The translations under genes were made by a program, and so were the position numbers. A model generated the notes under the pieces. The model had not been told where the DNA came from. It made no database searches and saw only the letters and a program-made list of their open reading frames with translations. This document shows, in pieces, positions 18,669 through 27,757 of a stretch of 64,000 nucleotides of DNA (its first letter is position 1; each line of letters opens with the position of its first letter). The DNA lies in contig JAFLBK010000001.1 of NCBI GenBank assembly GCA_017303335.1, forward strand, positions 749,001-813,000, in the 5' to 3' direction. The DNA comes from Chitinophagales bacterium. Lineage in GTDB: Bacteria; Bacteroidota; Bacteroidia; Chitinophagales; Chitinophagaceae.

Positions 18669-19266
18669 TCAGTTCTTTGTTGGTGAAACGCATGACGGTA
18701 TTATCGCCCGAAAGTTCCCGCATTTCGATACTGGTAACGGAAAAATCTTTTTTGTCGACGATCACATTGATCGATTTGAATAATTCCTTCAGCCCTTTGG
18801 ATACCGGTACCAGCTCCACCAGGGCGGAGGTTTTGTTTTCGAAAACCCGTGTCTTGAAATCGCTGTTGCCGAGCATGGTTCCCTGCATGCAGTCGATCAT
18901 GATGCGGTTGATCTGCTGAAAGAGTTTGTTCGAATTGGCCGACACCTTATTCTCCTTCTGTCCGTCTTTCACATACACTTTATCCTTGTTCAGCACCATG
19001 AGATACTGGAAGGGATGATTGTATTCCATCCGTACCCGGCTTTCTTTTTTGAACCAGAACCTGCCTTTGGATGTGATCTTCTCCGATAGCATGCTCAGGT
19101 TCTTATCCTGTACAAAATCGCTTTTGATGGCGTTGATCTTTTGGGTGGAGGCGGCAAAATCCGTTTTGAATTTCGCCAGGTCGGCCACCGGATTATACCC
19201 GGGATACTGGGCATAAAGGCTGGCACCGCTGAAGAGAAAAAAAAGTATATAAGTCAGTTTACGCAT
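18631..19266 (-). CDS. LolA-like outer-membrane lipoprotein carrier protein
   Basis: About 211 residues from ATG 19266 (MRKLTYILFFLFSG signal peptide). The mature part follows the LolA plan: INAIKSDFVQDKNLSMLSEKITSKGRFWFKKESRVRMEY, then a central beta-barrel half and a C-terminal strand set. Such homologues in aryl polyene clusters are thought to carry the hydrophobic product or its precursor through the periplasm. It overlaps the deacetylase gene by 8 bp and the lipoprotein gene by 38 bp. Confidence 0.87.
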   Translation of the reverse strand: MRKLTYILFFLFSGASLYAQYPGYNPVADLAKFKTDFAASTQKINAIKSDFVQDKNLSMLSEKITSKGRFWFKKESRVRMEYNHPFQYLMVLNKDKVYVKDGQKENKVSANSNKLFQQINRIMIDCMQGTMLGNSDFKTRVFENKTSALVELVPVSKGLKELFKSINVIVDKKDFSVTSIEMRELSGDNTVMRFTNKELNASIPDNLFDIK

Positions 19267-20032
19267 AAGGCCGCAAATGTAACAATTTATCAAGGGGTAC
19301 GATTTCGTAACCACGATTTTTAACTTCCGCTATGAACGCGGGCAGGGCTTCCAGCGTAGAGGAACAGGTATCGTGAAACAGGAACACAGCCCCGGGCTCA
19401 ATGGCCCCGTTGATCTTCGCTAACAATTTCCGGCTGTCTTTTGTTACGGTATCCATCGATCGTACGCTCCAGCCGATGGGCGTATAGCCTCCCCGGAGAA
19501 TCGCCTTTTTTACATTGGGGTTGGTAACGCCGTAGGGCGGACGAAAAAGCCGGGGCCTCAATCCCGTTGCCCGTTCCATCGCTTCGTCCATCCGCCGCAG
19601 GTCGGCGATCATTTTATCCGCTGAATACAGATCGAACCAGAAATGGTGCGAAAAACTGTGATTGCCGATGATATGACCCTCTTCTTTCACCCGCTGCAGA
19701 ATGATTTCATTACCCGCAATGCGGTTGCCAATGCAAAAAAAAGCGGCTTTTACATCCGCCTTCCTGAGTACATCCAGGATTTCGGGCGTATGTGCCGCGG
19801 CCGGACCGTCATCAAACGTGATGGCGATCTGCTTTTTATCTGTTGCCGCCTTACAGGTGATCCGGATAAAAAACCCGGAGCCGATATAATAACAACCCCA
19901 GAAGACAATGAGGGAATAAATGAAGAGCAGTATAACGTATATATAGTAGGGAAGGCCATACGCAATATGTATGGCGATCAGGGCAACCAACAACAGCGTA
20001 AAAAAAATATTGGTATTGCGGTAATTCAGCAT
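19259..20032 (-). CDS. Polysaccharide deacetylase family (NodB homology) membrane protein
   Basis: 257 residues. Two N-terminal membrane helices (about 8-55) precede a NodB domain: ITFDDGPAAAHTPEIL (metal-binding Asp and catalytic Asp), GNHSFSHH (metal His pair), FRPPYGVTNP and FLFHDTCSSTLEALP. The metal site appears complete. The family removes acetyl or related groups from carbohydrates at the membrane surface; within a pigment cluster its substrate is unclear. It overlaps the CLF-like gene by 7 bp. Confidence 0.88.
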   Translation of the reverse strand: MLNYRNTNIFFTLLLVALIAIHIAYGLPYYIYVILLFIYSLIVFWGCYYIGSGFFIRITCKAATDKKQIAITFDDGPAAAHTPEILDVLRKADVKAAFFCIGNRIAGNEIILQRVKEEGHIIGNHSFSHHFWFDLYSADKMIADLRRMDEAMERATGLRPRLFRPPYGVTNPNVKKAILRGGYTPIGWSVRSMDTVTKDSRKLLAKINGAIEPGAVFLFHDTCSSTLEALPAFIAEVKNRGYEIVPLDKLLHLRPYA

Positions 20033-21078
20033 GCTGCCAGCAAAGATAACGAATGGTGGCTGCCCTTATAACTGTTGTACAGCAACACCCGCTTCACCGG
20101 TTTGGCGGCGGAGGCTTGCAGCAGTTCGGGAATATTACCGGTTTTGAGTATGCGGGCGGCGAGCCAGAATCCAAAAGCGGAGGCGGTTGGGTATTCGCCG
20201 CAAAGATGTTTAAAGTTGAGTTGTTGTGTTTGTCCGAACAGGCTTTGCGTTAACTGTGCATAGGGTTCGTCGTGGGCTGCATCGCCATTACGACCGGTGA
20301 TCACGAGGTCGATATCCTGCATCGAAACGGCATGCCGTTGCAGAAAACCGCTGATCTGTTTTTCCGTAGCGGCCAGGCCCGCCGGTTTGTAAAAGGTATG
20401 CAATCCTTCCAGTTTCGCGTAATCATTTCCCGAAGGTTCCGCTGTAAGCGCAAAAAAAGAAGCGCCTTCGCCGGCAATAGTTCCTTTCGTGTTTGCTTTA
20501 TAAAGTTCCAGGTTCGAAACATCGCCCGGCTTGTAAATACCAAAGCGATTGAGGATCGTAAAACTGGGATTAACGATCTCATCGATGGCGCCCACAAGTA
20601 CATGGGCTGCTTCTTTTTCCCGCAGCAGCATTACGGCATCCAGTAAGGCGTTCTCAAAAGAAAACGCACGATGAACATACGCGTTGTTGTAGTTATTGCA
20701 CTGCAGCATCAGGCCGATCTGGGCGCCGATGGTATTGTGGGTGGATTGAATAAAGGCCGTCGGTGTTAATAATTCCTCGTTGAACTCCACCATGCGGCCG
20801 AGAAAGAGGTTGGTGTCTTCCAGGCAACCATAGGCAGTACCGGTAGTGATGGCATCCGGCATCTTGATGTCTGCCTCCTTCAGGCATTCCATCGCCGCCG
20901 CCACGCCCATACGGATGATGCGGCTCATGCGGCGGATCAGTTTGGGGTCGATGAATTCTTTATAATCCGGTTCGATGCAGGCCAGGCGGTTGCCGGTGTA
21001 CGCAACGGGCGCTTCGGCCAGCGCGGAGTGACCAAAGGTTTTTTGCGGTGATATGTTTCCGGTAGCCCGTATGTACAT
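20026..21078 (-). CDS. Chain-length-factor-like KS homologue, second copy
   Basis: 350 residues, clearly paralogous to the protein at 15108 (shared TGNISPQKTFG-like opening, YVHRAFSFENALLDAVMLL, FKHLCGEYPTASAFGFWLA). As in that copy, the cysteine and both histidines of a working KS are absent. It starts 1 bp after its KS partner's stop and so forms the second KS/CLF pair. It probably confers a different chain length or partner choice, which is inference. Confidence 0.88.
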   Translation of the reverse strand: MYIRATGNISPQKTFGHSALAEAPVAYTGNRLACIEPDYKEFIDPKLIRRMSRIIRMGVAAAMECLKEADIKMPDAITTGTAYGCLEDTNLFLGRMVEFNEELLTPTAFIQSTHNTIGAQIGLMLQCNNYNNAYVHRAFSFENALLDAVMLLREKEAAHVLVGAIDEIVNPSFTILNRFGIYKPGDVSNLELYKANTKGTIAGEGASFFALTAEPSGNDYAKLEGLHTFYKPAGLAATEKQISGFLQRHAVSMQDIDLVITGRNGDAAHDEPYAQLTQSLFGQTQQLNFKHLCGEYPTASAFGFWLAARILKTGNIPELLQASAAKPVKRVLLYNSYKGSHHSLSLLAAC

Positions 21079-21079
21079 C

Positions 21080-22279
21080 TTATATTTTTGAGAAGATCAA
21101 GGATGAGCAATTACCGCCGAAGCCAAAGGAATTGGAGAGAACGTGTTTCAGGCTTACTCCTTTTTCCAATTCAGTAGTTACCCGGAACGGCAGATCCTTC
21201 ATGGGGGTTTGCAAACGAAGGTTGGGGAAGATGACGCCATGCTGCAATGCCAGTACCGAGAACACCGCTTCGATGCCGCCGCTGGCGCCCAGCGTATGCC
21301 CGGTGAAGGTTTTGGTGGAACTCATCTTCGGGTATGTTGGTTCGAACAGGCGCTTGATCGCCGTGCCTTCCGCGATGTCGTTGTTTTGCGTACCGGTACC
21401 GTGCAGGTTGATGTAATCGATATCGGAAGGCTGCAGGCCGCTTTTCTTCAGCGCACCGCTCATGGCCAGGTACGAACCGGTTCCATCGGGTGATGAAGCG
21501 GTTTGATGATAGGCGTCGTTGGCGTTGCAATATCCGCTTAAAACAATTTCCGGCTTATGCTTCATTGTTGCAGCGACTTTTTCCGATACCAGTACTACGT
21601 AACCGGCGCCCTCGCCGAGGTTGAGTCCGCGGCGGTTTTCATCGAAGGGCTGGCAAAACTGTTCGTCGAGGATCATCAGTGTATTGAAACCATTCAGGGT
21701 GAACCGGGTCAGCGAATCGGTTCCGCCGGCGATCACCACATCCAGTATGTTGTTCCGGATGAGCCGTGCGCCCAGGAAGATGGAGTTGGCGGAAGAAGAG
21801 CAGGCTGTGCTGATGGTGCTGACATGCTCGTTGATGCCCAGCGCATCGGCTACCAATTCGGTTACACTTCCGCACTCATGGTCTACCACATCATGCAGCT
21901 GTCCTTTGTTATTATCGGCGATGAATTCCCTGAAAAAATTTTCGGTTTTATCCATTCCCCCTACCGAGTTGGCGGAAATAAAACCACAACGCCAGGCTGC
22001 GAGGTCTTCGATCCCGGAATGGCGGATCGCTTCCTGGGCGGCAGCGAGGCTTAATAAGGCGGTTCTGCTTTTGATTGCCGGCAACCCGGTACGGGATGCC
22101 AGCTCTTCGTTGCTGAGTTTTACTTCGGCAACGGGCAGCCTGTTTTTGTGAACCGAATCCAGCCGGGTCATGGGGCCGATGCCCGCACGACCGTTCTCCA
22201 GCGCATCGAGGCATTCGGTAACATTGTTGCCAATTGCCGAAATGACACCGGTGCCGGCGATGAAAACAGGTTCATTCAT
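21080..22279 (-). CDS. Beta-ketoacyl-ACP synthase (KS of second KS/CLF pair)
   Basis: 399 residues. MNEPVFIAGTGVISAIG start; active cysteine in STACSSSANSIFLGA, histidines in INLHGTGTQNND and TFTGHTLGASGG. The triad is intact. It follows an ACP gene by 5 bp and precedes the CLF-like gene by 1 bp, the same order as the plus-strand ACP-KS-CLF set but on the opposite strand. Confidence 0.93.
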   Translation of the reverse strand: MNEPVFIAGTGVISAIGNNVTECLDALENGRAGIGPMTRLDSVHKNRLPVAEVKLSNEELASRTGLPAIKSRTALLSLAAAQEAIRHSGIEDLAAWRCGFISANSVGGMDKTENFFREFIADNNKGQLHDVVDHECGSVTELVADALGINEHVSTISTACSSSANSIFLGARLIRNNILDVVIAGGTDSLTRFTLNGFNTLMILDEQFCQPFDENRRGLNLGEGAGYVVLVSEKVAATMKHKPEIVLSGYCNANDAYHQTASSPDGTGSYLAMSGALKKSGLQPSDIDYINLHGTGTQNNDIAEGTAIKRLFEPTYPKMSSTKTFTGHTLGASGGIEAVFSVLALQHGVIFPNLRLQTPMKDLPFRVTTELEKGVSLKHVLSNSFGFGGNCSSLIFSKI

Positions 22280-22284
22280 TGTAT

Positions 22285-22548
22285 CTATGAATTCTGGGCT
22301 TGGTGTGCTTTGATGTATTCGGCCATGGTGCGTACGGTGCGGAATACGTTGGGGCCTTCATCCGAATTACTGAGTTTGATCTGGTATTGCTGCTGAAGCA
22401 ATACGATCAGTTCGAGGGCGTCGATCGAGTCGAGGCCAAGACCTTCTACAAAGAGGGGCTGATCGTCTCCAATATCTTCGGGTTTAACGTCCTGCAGGTT
22501 CAACTGGGCAATGATCTGGGATTTCAGATCCGACATTAACTTATCCAT
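22285..22548 (-). CDS. Acyl carrier protein (second)
   Basis: About 87 residues from ATG 22548 (MDKLMSDLKSQI); an ATG at 22536 is an alternative. The carrier site is VEGLGLDSIDALELIVLL (serine of DSID). It overlaps the stop of the short KS-like gene by 8 bp. It is similar to the ACP at 13643 and presumably serves the KS/CLF pair that follows. Confidence 0.92.
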   Translation of the reverse strand: MDKLMSDLKSQIIAQLNLQDVKPEDIGDDQPLFVEGLGLDSIDALELIVLLQQQYQIKLSNSDEGPNVFRTVRTMAEYIKAHQAQNS

Positions 22549-23167
22549 TTTGTAAAGCGTATAAATTATTAAGGTTTTTCGCTGTAAAAGTAACTGAATT
22601 TTCCCGCTTCTCTTTTTCCACCAGGAAGAGGGCCGCTTTGTACCTGTCGCCGAGTACATCCACCCAGCCGCAGATACAAGCCTGCAATATATCATTATTA
22701 ACGAGACGGGTCACATAATGTTCAATAAAACCGGCGTCAAAAGACTCCGAAACGAAAAAGGCGTTTTCGCCCTTGAAGCCATGCCGGATGGATATCTCGC
22801 CGATGACGATATTGGGCAGGGTATACACGAACAGGGCCGGACTGGGTATATCCTTCACCGTTTCGTAATACCGGGTATCGGTGTCGAGGCTTGCATGGGC
22901 ATTGGAAAGCACCAGGCCCACCTCTTCAGGGCGGTAGCGGTTTTTGTCGAACCCCCCGCTCAGCAGGATCTCGGCAGCCAGCCAACCCAGCTTACCGAGG
23001 TTGTCCATTTTAAAGAACTTGAGATACTGGTATCCGAAATGGCGGTAAGCCGAAATAAGCAGGTCGGGAAGCGGGGATTCTTCTCCTGAGAAAACAGGCA
23101 GTCCGTTACGGTAAATAACCCGGTCGCTGATCACACAGCTGGAGCTGATATAATACGCGGAACTCAA
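22541..23167 (-). CDS. Short KS N-terminal-like protein, probably non-catalytic
   Basis: 208 residues, about half a ketosynthase. VGLVLSNAHASLDTDTRYYE and TLPNIVIGEISIRHGFKGENAFFVSESFDAGF resemble the Ketoacyl-synt_2 (PF13723) region of KS N-terminal halves found in aryl polyene loci. The position of the active cysteine reads SESFDAG, so catalysis is unlikely. It overlaps its upstream and downstream genes. It may act as an accessory subunit. Confidence 0.72.
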   Translation of the reverse strand: MSSAYYISSSCVISDRVIYRNGLPVFSGEESPLPDLLISAYRHFGYQYLKFFKMDNLGKLGWLAAEILLSGGFDKNRYRPEEVGLVLSNAHASLDTDTRYYETVKDIPSPALFVYTLPNIVIGEISIRHGFKGENAFFVSESFDAGFIEHYVTRLVNNDILQACICGWVDVLGDRYKAALFLVEKEKRENSVTFTAKNLNNLYALQNG

Positions 23168-24411
23168 AGCGATCCGGCGATTGTTTTTTCGAGGTTGATC
23201 AGTTTAGCCAGTTTGTTCAGCGCCGTGCTATGGTTCTTCACATAGGGGTTGGTGCTGTCCCACACATAACCAGCCAGCACGGAACAGATCATTTTCTTGA
23301 TCTCCTCGTCGGGTTTTTCCGCAAAGAAAATCGTATCCAGGGTTCCGTCGTACCAGGCCATTACATACGACCGGAAAGTATTTACCCCCTGCATCATGGG
23401 TTGGGTGTATTCCTTATCCCAATCCACGGCTTCACCCCGGAGTTTGCGGATCACCAGGTGCGCCGCCAGCTGACTTGATACGGTGGCCAACGTTACGCCC
23501 GAAGAAAATACCGGGTCGAGGAATTCAGTCACGTTACCGGTGAGTACGAAGCCATTGCCATGAAAACTGCTGGTGGTGGTAGACCACGACTGAAGCACTT
23601 TGGGCTCGAAAACAAATTCCACATCCCGCATTCTTTCTTTCAGGTAGGGTTCCGAATCGAGCAGCGCCCGCAGCTGATCTTCGTTGCTGCCGCTAACTTT
23701 TTCAAAGAATCCCGGTTCGCCAACAAAGCCCACCGAGGTGATGCCGCTGGAGAAGGGTATCACCCAGATCCAGATTCCCTTATCATGCACGATGATGGTG
23801 ATGCGGTTGGGCTCATCATCCATGGAACGTTTCACGTCTTTTACATGGGTGAACAGGGTTTTACGCGGAGGCAGGTTGGAGGGCCTGTCCATGTTGAACA
23901 GCCTGGGTATTACCCGGCCGTACCCGCTTCCGTCTACAATAAACCGTGCTTTGATCTGCGATGGATTACCGGCCGCGTCCTCTACGGTGGTTACCGAATC
24001 GGTACCGTTGAATTCGATCGCCGTTACAGTGGTTTCGTATTCTACCGGTATACCCATGCTTACGCAGCAGTTCGCCAGTGTCTGGTCGAATTCGCCGCGG
24101 GGTACCTGCCAGGTCCATGTCCAGCCCTTAGTATATTGATCGGCAAAAAAGAAGTCGCTTACTTTCCCGTTGTTGACAAACTTGGCCCCGAATTTTTCCT
24201 GGAATTTCTTTTCTTTCACCGCATCGAGGAAGCCCGCTTCTTCCAGCGCTTCCATGCATCGTGGCAGAAGGCTTTCGCCGATCACAAAACGGGGGAAGGT
24301 CATCTTCTCAACGATCTTAACACTGTAACCCGCTTTTTTGATGATCGATGCGGCTACCGTACCCGACGGGCCGGCACCTATTACCAGCACGTCAACTTGT
24401 TCGGATTTCAT
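23164..24411 (-). CDS. FAD-dependent halogenase-like oxidoreductase
   Basis: About 415 residues from ATG 24411; an ATG at 24447 is possible. Dinucleotide site VLVIGAGPSGTVAASIIKKAG, conserved FVIGESLLPRCMEAL, the halogenase-type WxWxIP in GIWIWVIPFSSG, and FLDPVFSSGVTLA. This set is typical of flavin-dependent phenol halogenases and related hydroxylases. Some flexirubins are chlorinated on the ring, so ring halogenation is a reasonable guess. It overlaps the short KS-like gene by 4 bp. Confidence 0.8.
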   Translation of the reverse strand: MKSEQVDVLVIGAGPSGTVAASIIKKAGYSVKIVEKMTFPRFVIGESLLPRCMEALEEAGFLDAVKEKKFQEKFGAKFVNNGKVSDFFFADQYTKGWTWTWQVPRGEFDQTLANCCVSMGIPVEYETTVTAIEFNGTDSVTTVEDAAGNPSQIKARFIVDGSGYGRVIPRLFNMDRPSNLPPRKTLFTHVKDVKRSMDDEPNRITIIVHDKGIWIWVIPFSSGITSVGFVGEPGFFEKVSGSNEDQLRALLDSEPYLKERMRDVEFVFEPKVLQSWSTTTSSFHGNGFVLTGNVTEFLDPVFSSGVTLATVSSQLAAHLVIRKLRGEAVDWDKEYTQPMMQGVNTFRSYVMAWYDGTLDTIFFAEKPDEEIKKMICSVLAGYVWDSTNPYVKNHSTALNKLAKLINLEKTIAGSL

Positions 24412-24431
24412 GGTCTGTTGTTTATGGTTGG

Positions 24432-25502
24432 TTATTTCAGTTTGCATTGCAGCAATGTCTGGCTCAGCCCGATGCGGTCGGTTTGTTTTACAACGGTAAG
24501 TCCCGCCTCATCGATGCATTTCAGGAATACTTCAGCGCTGTACATCTGGCTGTTGCCATTGGCCAGTGCGGTGAAGTACAGGGATGTTTGTTGCAGGCAG
24601 AAGGCTGCCACTTCAAAACGCTGGCGGTCCCAGAATGGTTCCAGGATGAATATGGATCCATTCGCATCCAGTGCCGCACGGCATCGTTTCAGAATCGAAA
24701 CAATCTCGGCATCCGAAAAACAATCCAGGAACTGGCTCATCCAGATGGCGTCGAATCCTTTGGGTATCTCCGCCTGTTCATCCAGCAGGTTCACCGCCTT
24801 AAAAGATACCTGGCCATCAAGACCGAGGGCGTTTATCTTTTTGGCAGCCATATCCAGCTGGCCGGGCAGGTCCATAATGGTTACATGTATGTCGGCACTG
24901 TACCGGGCCGAGGCGATCGCCCATTTACCGGTATTGCCACCGATATCGATCAGTTTCTTTACGCTGCCATCGCCGTATACCAGGGGCAGTACCAGGGGAA
25001 ACGCGTCGTCGGAAAAATAGTGATCGAAGTTGAACCAGCTTTCCTGCACATGCGGCGGCAGTTTCGACAAGGCCTCGTAGATCGTTTTCCATTCGCCAAA
25101 TTCCTTCAGTCCTTCCGGTTTGCCGGTTTCAATGCTCTTATCCAGGTAAAACAATCCTTTGTAGTTTACGTCGTGCACAAAATCCATATTCACTTTGGTG
25201 AGCGGGTCGTGCAGGATAAAGTGCCCGACCTTACCCAGGGTATATTTATTATCGTTCACCAGCACCATCCCGGTACTCAGGGCCGATTCGAGCAGAACAC
25301 GTACGCCGTATTCGGAAACCTTTGTTTTTTGTGCGATCGCTTCCAGGGTGATGCCTTCTGACTGGCTATCATCGATCGCCGACAATATCCCTGTATTCCG
25401 CAGCACCCTCGCCGCCTGGAAGATCACCGGTCCAAAAGCGATCCATTGGGCGGTTTCCTTGGCATCAAAAGCCGATTGCCTGTCTTTCGAAAAAAAATTC
25501 AT
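24432..25502 (-). CDS. Class I SAM-dependent methyltransferase (O-methyltransferase type)
   Basis: 356 residues. An N-terminal winged-helix dimerisation region (about 20-110, including GITLEAIAQKTKVSEYGVRVLLE) precedes a Rossmann methyltransferase domain with motif I KLIDIGGNTGKWAIA and HVTIMDLPGQLDMA. This is the plan of plant and polyketide O-methyltransferases. It probably methylates the aryl ring or a phenolic oxygen of the polyene, which is inference from context. Confidence 0.85.
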   Translation of the reverse strand: MNFFSKDRQSAFDAKETAQWIAFGPVIFQAARVLRNTGILSAIDDSQSEGITLEAIAQKTKVSEYGVRVLLESALSTGMVLVNDNKYTLGKVGHFILHDPLTKVNMDFVHDVNYKGLFYLDKSIETGKPEGLKEFGEWKTIYEALSKLPPHVQESWFNFDHYFSDDAFPLVLPLVYGDGSVKKLIDIGGNTGKWAIASARYSADIHVTIMDLPGQLDMAAKKINALGLDGQVSFKAVNLLDEQAEIPKGFDAIWMSQFLDCFSDAEIVSILKRCRAALDANGSIFILEPFWDRQRFEVAAFCLQQTSLYFTALANGNSQMYSAEVFLKCIDEAGLTVVKQTDRIGLSQTLLQCKLK

Positions 25503-25528
25503 GTTCCTGTCTGTTTTATTAAAAGTAA

Positions 25529-26650
25529 CTATTCTTTACTGAAAACCATGGCCGCGTTGCAACCGCCAAAACCCGACGCTGTTTTAAGGCTGTGCCGGAT
25601 ATCCTGCTGCAGCAACGACGAGCATACATTCACGGGTTGTGTAACACCCATGGTACTAAAACCCAGCGTGGGTATAATGGTATTTTCTTTCATCGACCGC
25701 AGGGTGATCACCGATTCGATCAGGCCGGCCGCTCCCAGCGTATGCCCGTAATATCCTTTCAGGCTATTCACCGGAACGGTTTGTAAACCGGCCAGGTTGA
25801 TCGCTTTTGCTTCCATCTCATCGTTATACAGCGTTGCCGTTCCGTGGGCGGAGATGAAGTCAATTTCGCCGGCCGACAAACCCGCTTCCCGCAAGCTTCT
25901 GCCAATGCCCAGGTTCAGTTCTTCGCCGGTGCGGGATGGGCCCGATATATGATTGGCATCGTTGCTGGTTGCGCCACCACCCAGGCGGATTCCTGATGCA
26001 TATTGTTTATCCGATGTAAGAATAATGGTAGCGGCCCCTTCTCCCAGGTTGATTCCGTCGCGTGCCGCATCGAAGGGTTTGCATACCGAACTGCTCACAG
26101 CCTGGAAGGATTGAAAGCCCGACAACACGAAGCGGGTGATCACATCAGCTCCGGCCACCACCGCGTGATCGTATTGGCCCGATTGGATCAGGCGCATGCC
26201 TGTGAGCAAGGCAAGTATACCCGAAATGCAGGCATTGGAAACGATCACCGGTTTATTGACGAAACCAAAATGTTCCGCGACCAGGCGGGCGGATGTATGA
26301 AGTGAAACGCGATCGGCCAGGGATGAAGAAAACGGTTCCGTTTCCAGCAGGCTGATATTGCCCTTGGTGGTGGAAAGTATCAGTGCCGTCCTGGGATCAG
26401 CCGGGCTCACCCTGCTTTCCCGCAGCGCATCGCCGATGGAGGCGATCAGCAGGTTTTCGAAACGGGTATACTGTTCGCCGGCCTGCGGAATGTCGTCGAA
26501 CAGGGATGCCTGGAAGGGTTCGGGAGAGATCGTTCCGCCGGGCCGTTGTTTTATTCCGGAAACAGAACGGACCAGTTGCCGGAAATTTTCGTCCGCGGTA
26601 AATCCCAGCGGAGAAACAATATTGTCGGCATGAATATAAACTGCAGTCAT
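25529..26650 (-). CDS. Beta-ketoacyl synthase family protein
   Basis: About 373 residues from ATG 26650, 5 bp after the upstream stop. The triad appears intact: cysteine in VSNACISGILALL, histidine in SAHGTATLYNDEMEA, histidine in YYGHTLGAAGLIES. Shorter and more divergent than the FabF-like KSs of the cluster. It may act in priming or a specific condensation of the polyene. Confidence 0.88.
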   Translation of the reverse strand: MTAVYIHADNIVSPLGFTADENFRQLVRSVSGIKQRPGGTISPEPFQASLFDDIPQAGEQYTRFENLLIASIGDALRESRVSPADPRTALILSTTKGNISLLETEPFSSSLADRVSLHTSARLVAEHFGFVNKPVIVSNACISGILALLTGMRLIQSGQYDHAVVAGADVITRFVLSGFQSFQAVSSSVCKPFDAARDGINLGEGAATIILTSDKQYASGIRLGGGATSNDANHISGPSRTGEELNLGIGRSLREAGLSAGEIDFISAHGTATLYNDEMEAKAINLAGLQTVPVNSLKGYYGHTLGAAGLIESVITLRSMKENTIIPTLGFSTMGVTQPVNVCSSLLQQDIRHSLKTASGFGGCNAAMVFSKE

Positions 26651-26655
26651 AGTTG

Positions 26656-27081
26656 TTAGCACAGGTCGTGTTTCTGTTTCCATTCTTCAAAAAAAGGCGG
26701 GTTGGCCAGCTGAAGCACGGAATCCTCTTTGCTTAAAAAAACCTGTACAGAAGAACCTGTTGCCACCAGGTCGCCGGTAGCGGCATTGAAAAGCCGGTAG
26801 GCGAATTTCAGCTTGGCGGCTTCGCAAGGTATGTATTTTGTTTCTACGACCACCCGGTCGCCGTAACGAAGCGATTTTTTGAAATCACATTGTACGTTCA
26901 CCACCGGGATCACGAATCCCTGCTGGTATACATCGAGGTATTTTAATCCATGTGTTTCACCGAAGGCTTCGCGGCCGTCTTCAAAGTAACGGATGTAGTG
27001 GCCATGCCACACGATACCGAGCGGGTCTGCCTCATTAAAGCGAACCAGTATCTCTCTTTTACAGCTTAATTCTTTATCCAT
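26656..27081 (-). CDS. Acyl-CoA/ACP thioesterase (4HBT hot-dog)
   Basis: About 141 residues from ATG 27081. REILVRFNEADPLGIVWHGHYIRYFEDGREAF is the 4-hydroxybenzoyl-CoA thioesterase pattern, with the aspartate of EADPLG as catalytic candidate. It likely removes acyl chains from ACP or CoA, perhaps as editing. It lies 13 bp downstream of the secreted protein at 27095. Confidence 0.87.
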   Translation of the reverse strand: MDKELSCKREILVRFNEADPLGIVWHGHYIRYFEDGREAFGETHGLKYLDVYQQGFVIPVVNVQCDFKKSLRYGDRVVVETKYIPCEAAKLKFAYRLFNAATGDLVATGSSVQVFLSKEDSVLQLANPPFFEEWKQKHDLC

Positions 27082-27094
27082 GTTTGTATAGGGA

Positions 27095-27757
27095 TCAGCT
27101 GCCGTACTTGCTTCTCCAGGCTTTGTATTTTTTCTTTTCGATCTCGACCAGGCTTTTCTTGATGATGGAAACCCAGAAGTTTCGGAAACCAAAACCGGCG
27201 GCTTCCTGTTCCATGCGTTCGGCCAGCAGCACTTTTTTCGATTTCATATCCACCAGCACCACCCATACCGAGCCATAGCTTTTCTTTTCCTCCTTCTTCA
27301 TACCTTCCATGACAAACACCAGCCCGATACCATCCTTGCTCTTAATATCGAGGGCTTTGATCTCGGCGGCAATATCCGCTTCCGACAGGCGGCTGAAATC
27401 GGCGTCGTTGGATGAGGCGATGTTTTTCGAATCCACTTTTTCGTTGCGTGCCGAAACGGCGGCGATATCCGTATTCACCGTTCCGCCCCGGTTAAAGGCC
27501 CCGGCAACATCGTAGTTCTTCGGCATTTCATTGATCACCACTTCGTTCATCGCCGCGTACAAACGGTTTTTGATATCGGTGGTATTTCCGCCCGGGTCGT
27601 TGATGAGGCGGTTCAGGTAATAGTCGATACCCAGGTAGGTGATCGATTGGCCTTTATCGTTGAAGAAATCTTTCAGCGATTGTGCGTATCCTGTTGCGCC
27701 GCTTACGATCACCAGCAAAACGGCCAGGATCCATTTGGAGTTTAATACCCGTTTCAT
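27095..27757 (-). CDS. Secreted hypothetical protein of the pigment cluster
   Basis: 220 residues with a signal peptide (ILAVLLVIVSGATGYAQ). The mature part has an alpha/beta pattern with SYGSVWVVLVDMKSKKVLLAERM near the C-terminus. No family recognised with certainty. Its start overlaps the dehydratase-like gene's stop by 4 bp, so it is surely part of the operon; a periplasmic role in transport is plausible. Confidence 0.72.
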   Translation of the reverse strand: MKRVLNSKWILAVLLVIVSGATGYAQSLKDFFNDKGQSITYLGIDYYLNRLINDPGGNTTDIKNRLYAAMNEVVINEMPKNYDVAGAFNRGGTVNTDIAAVSARNEKVDSKNIASSNDADFSRLSEADIAAEIKALDIKSKDGIGLVFVMEGMKKEEKKSYGSVWVVLVDMKSKKVLLAERMEQEAAGFGFRNFWVSIIKKSLVEIEKKKYKAWRSKYGS

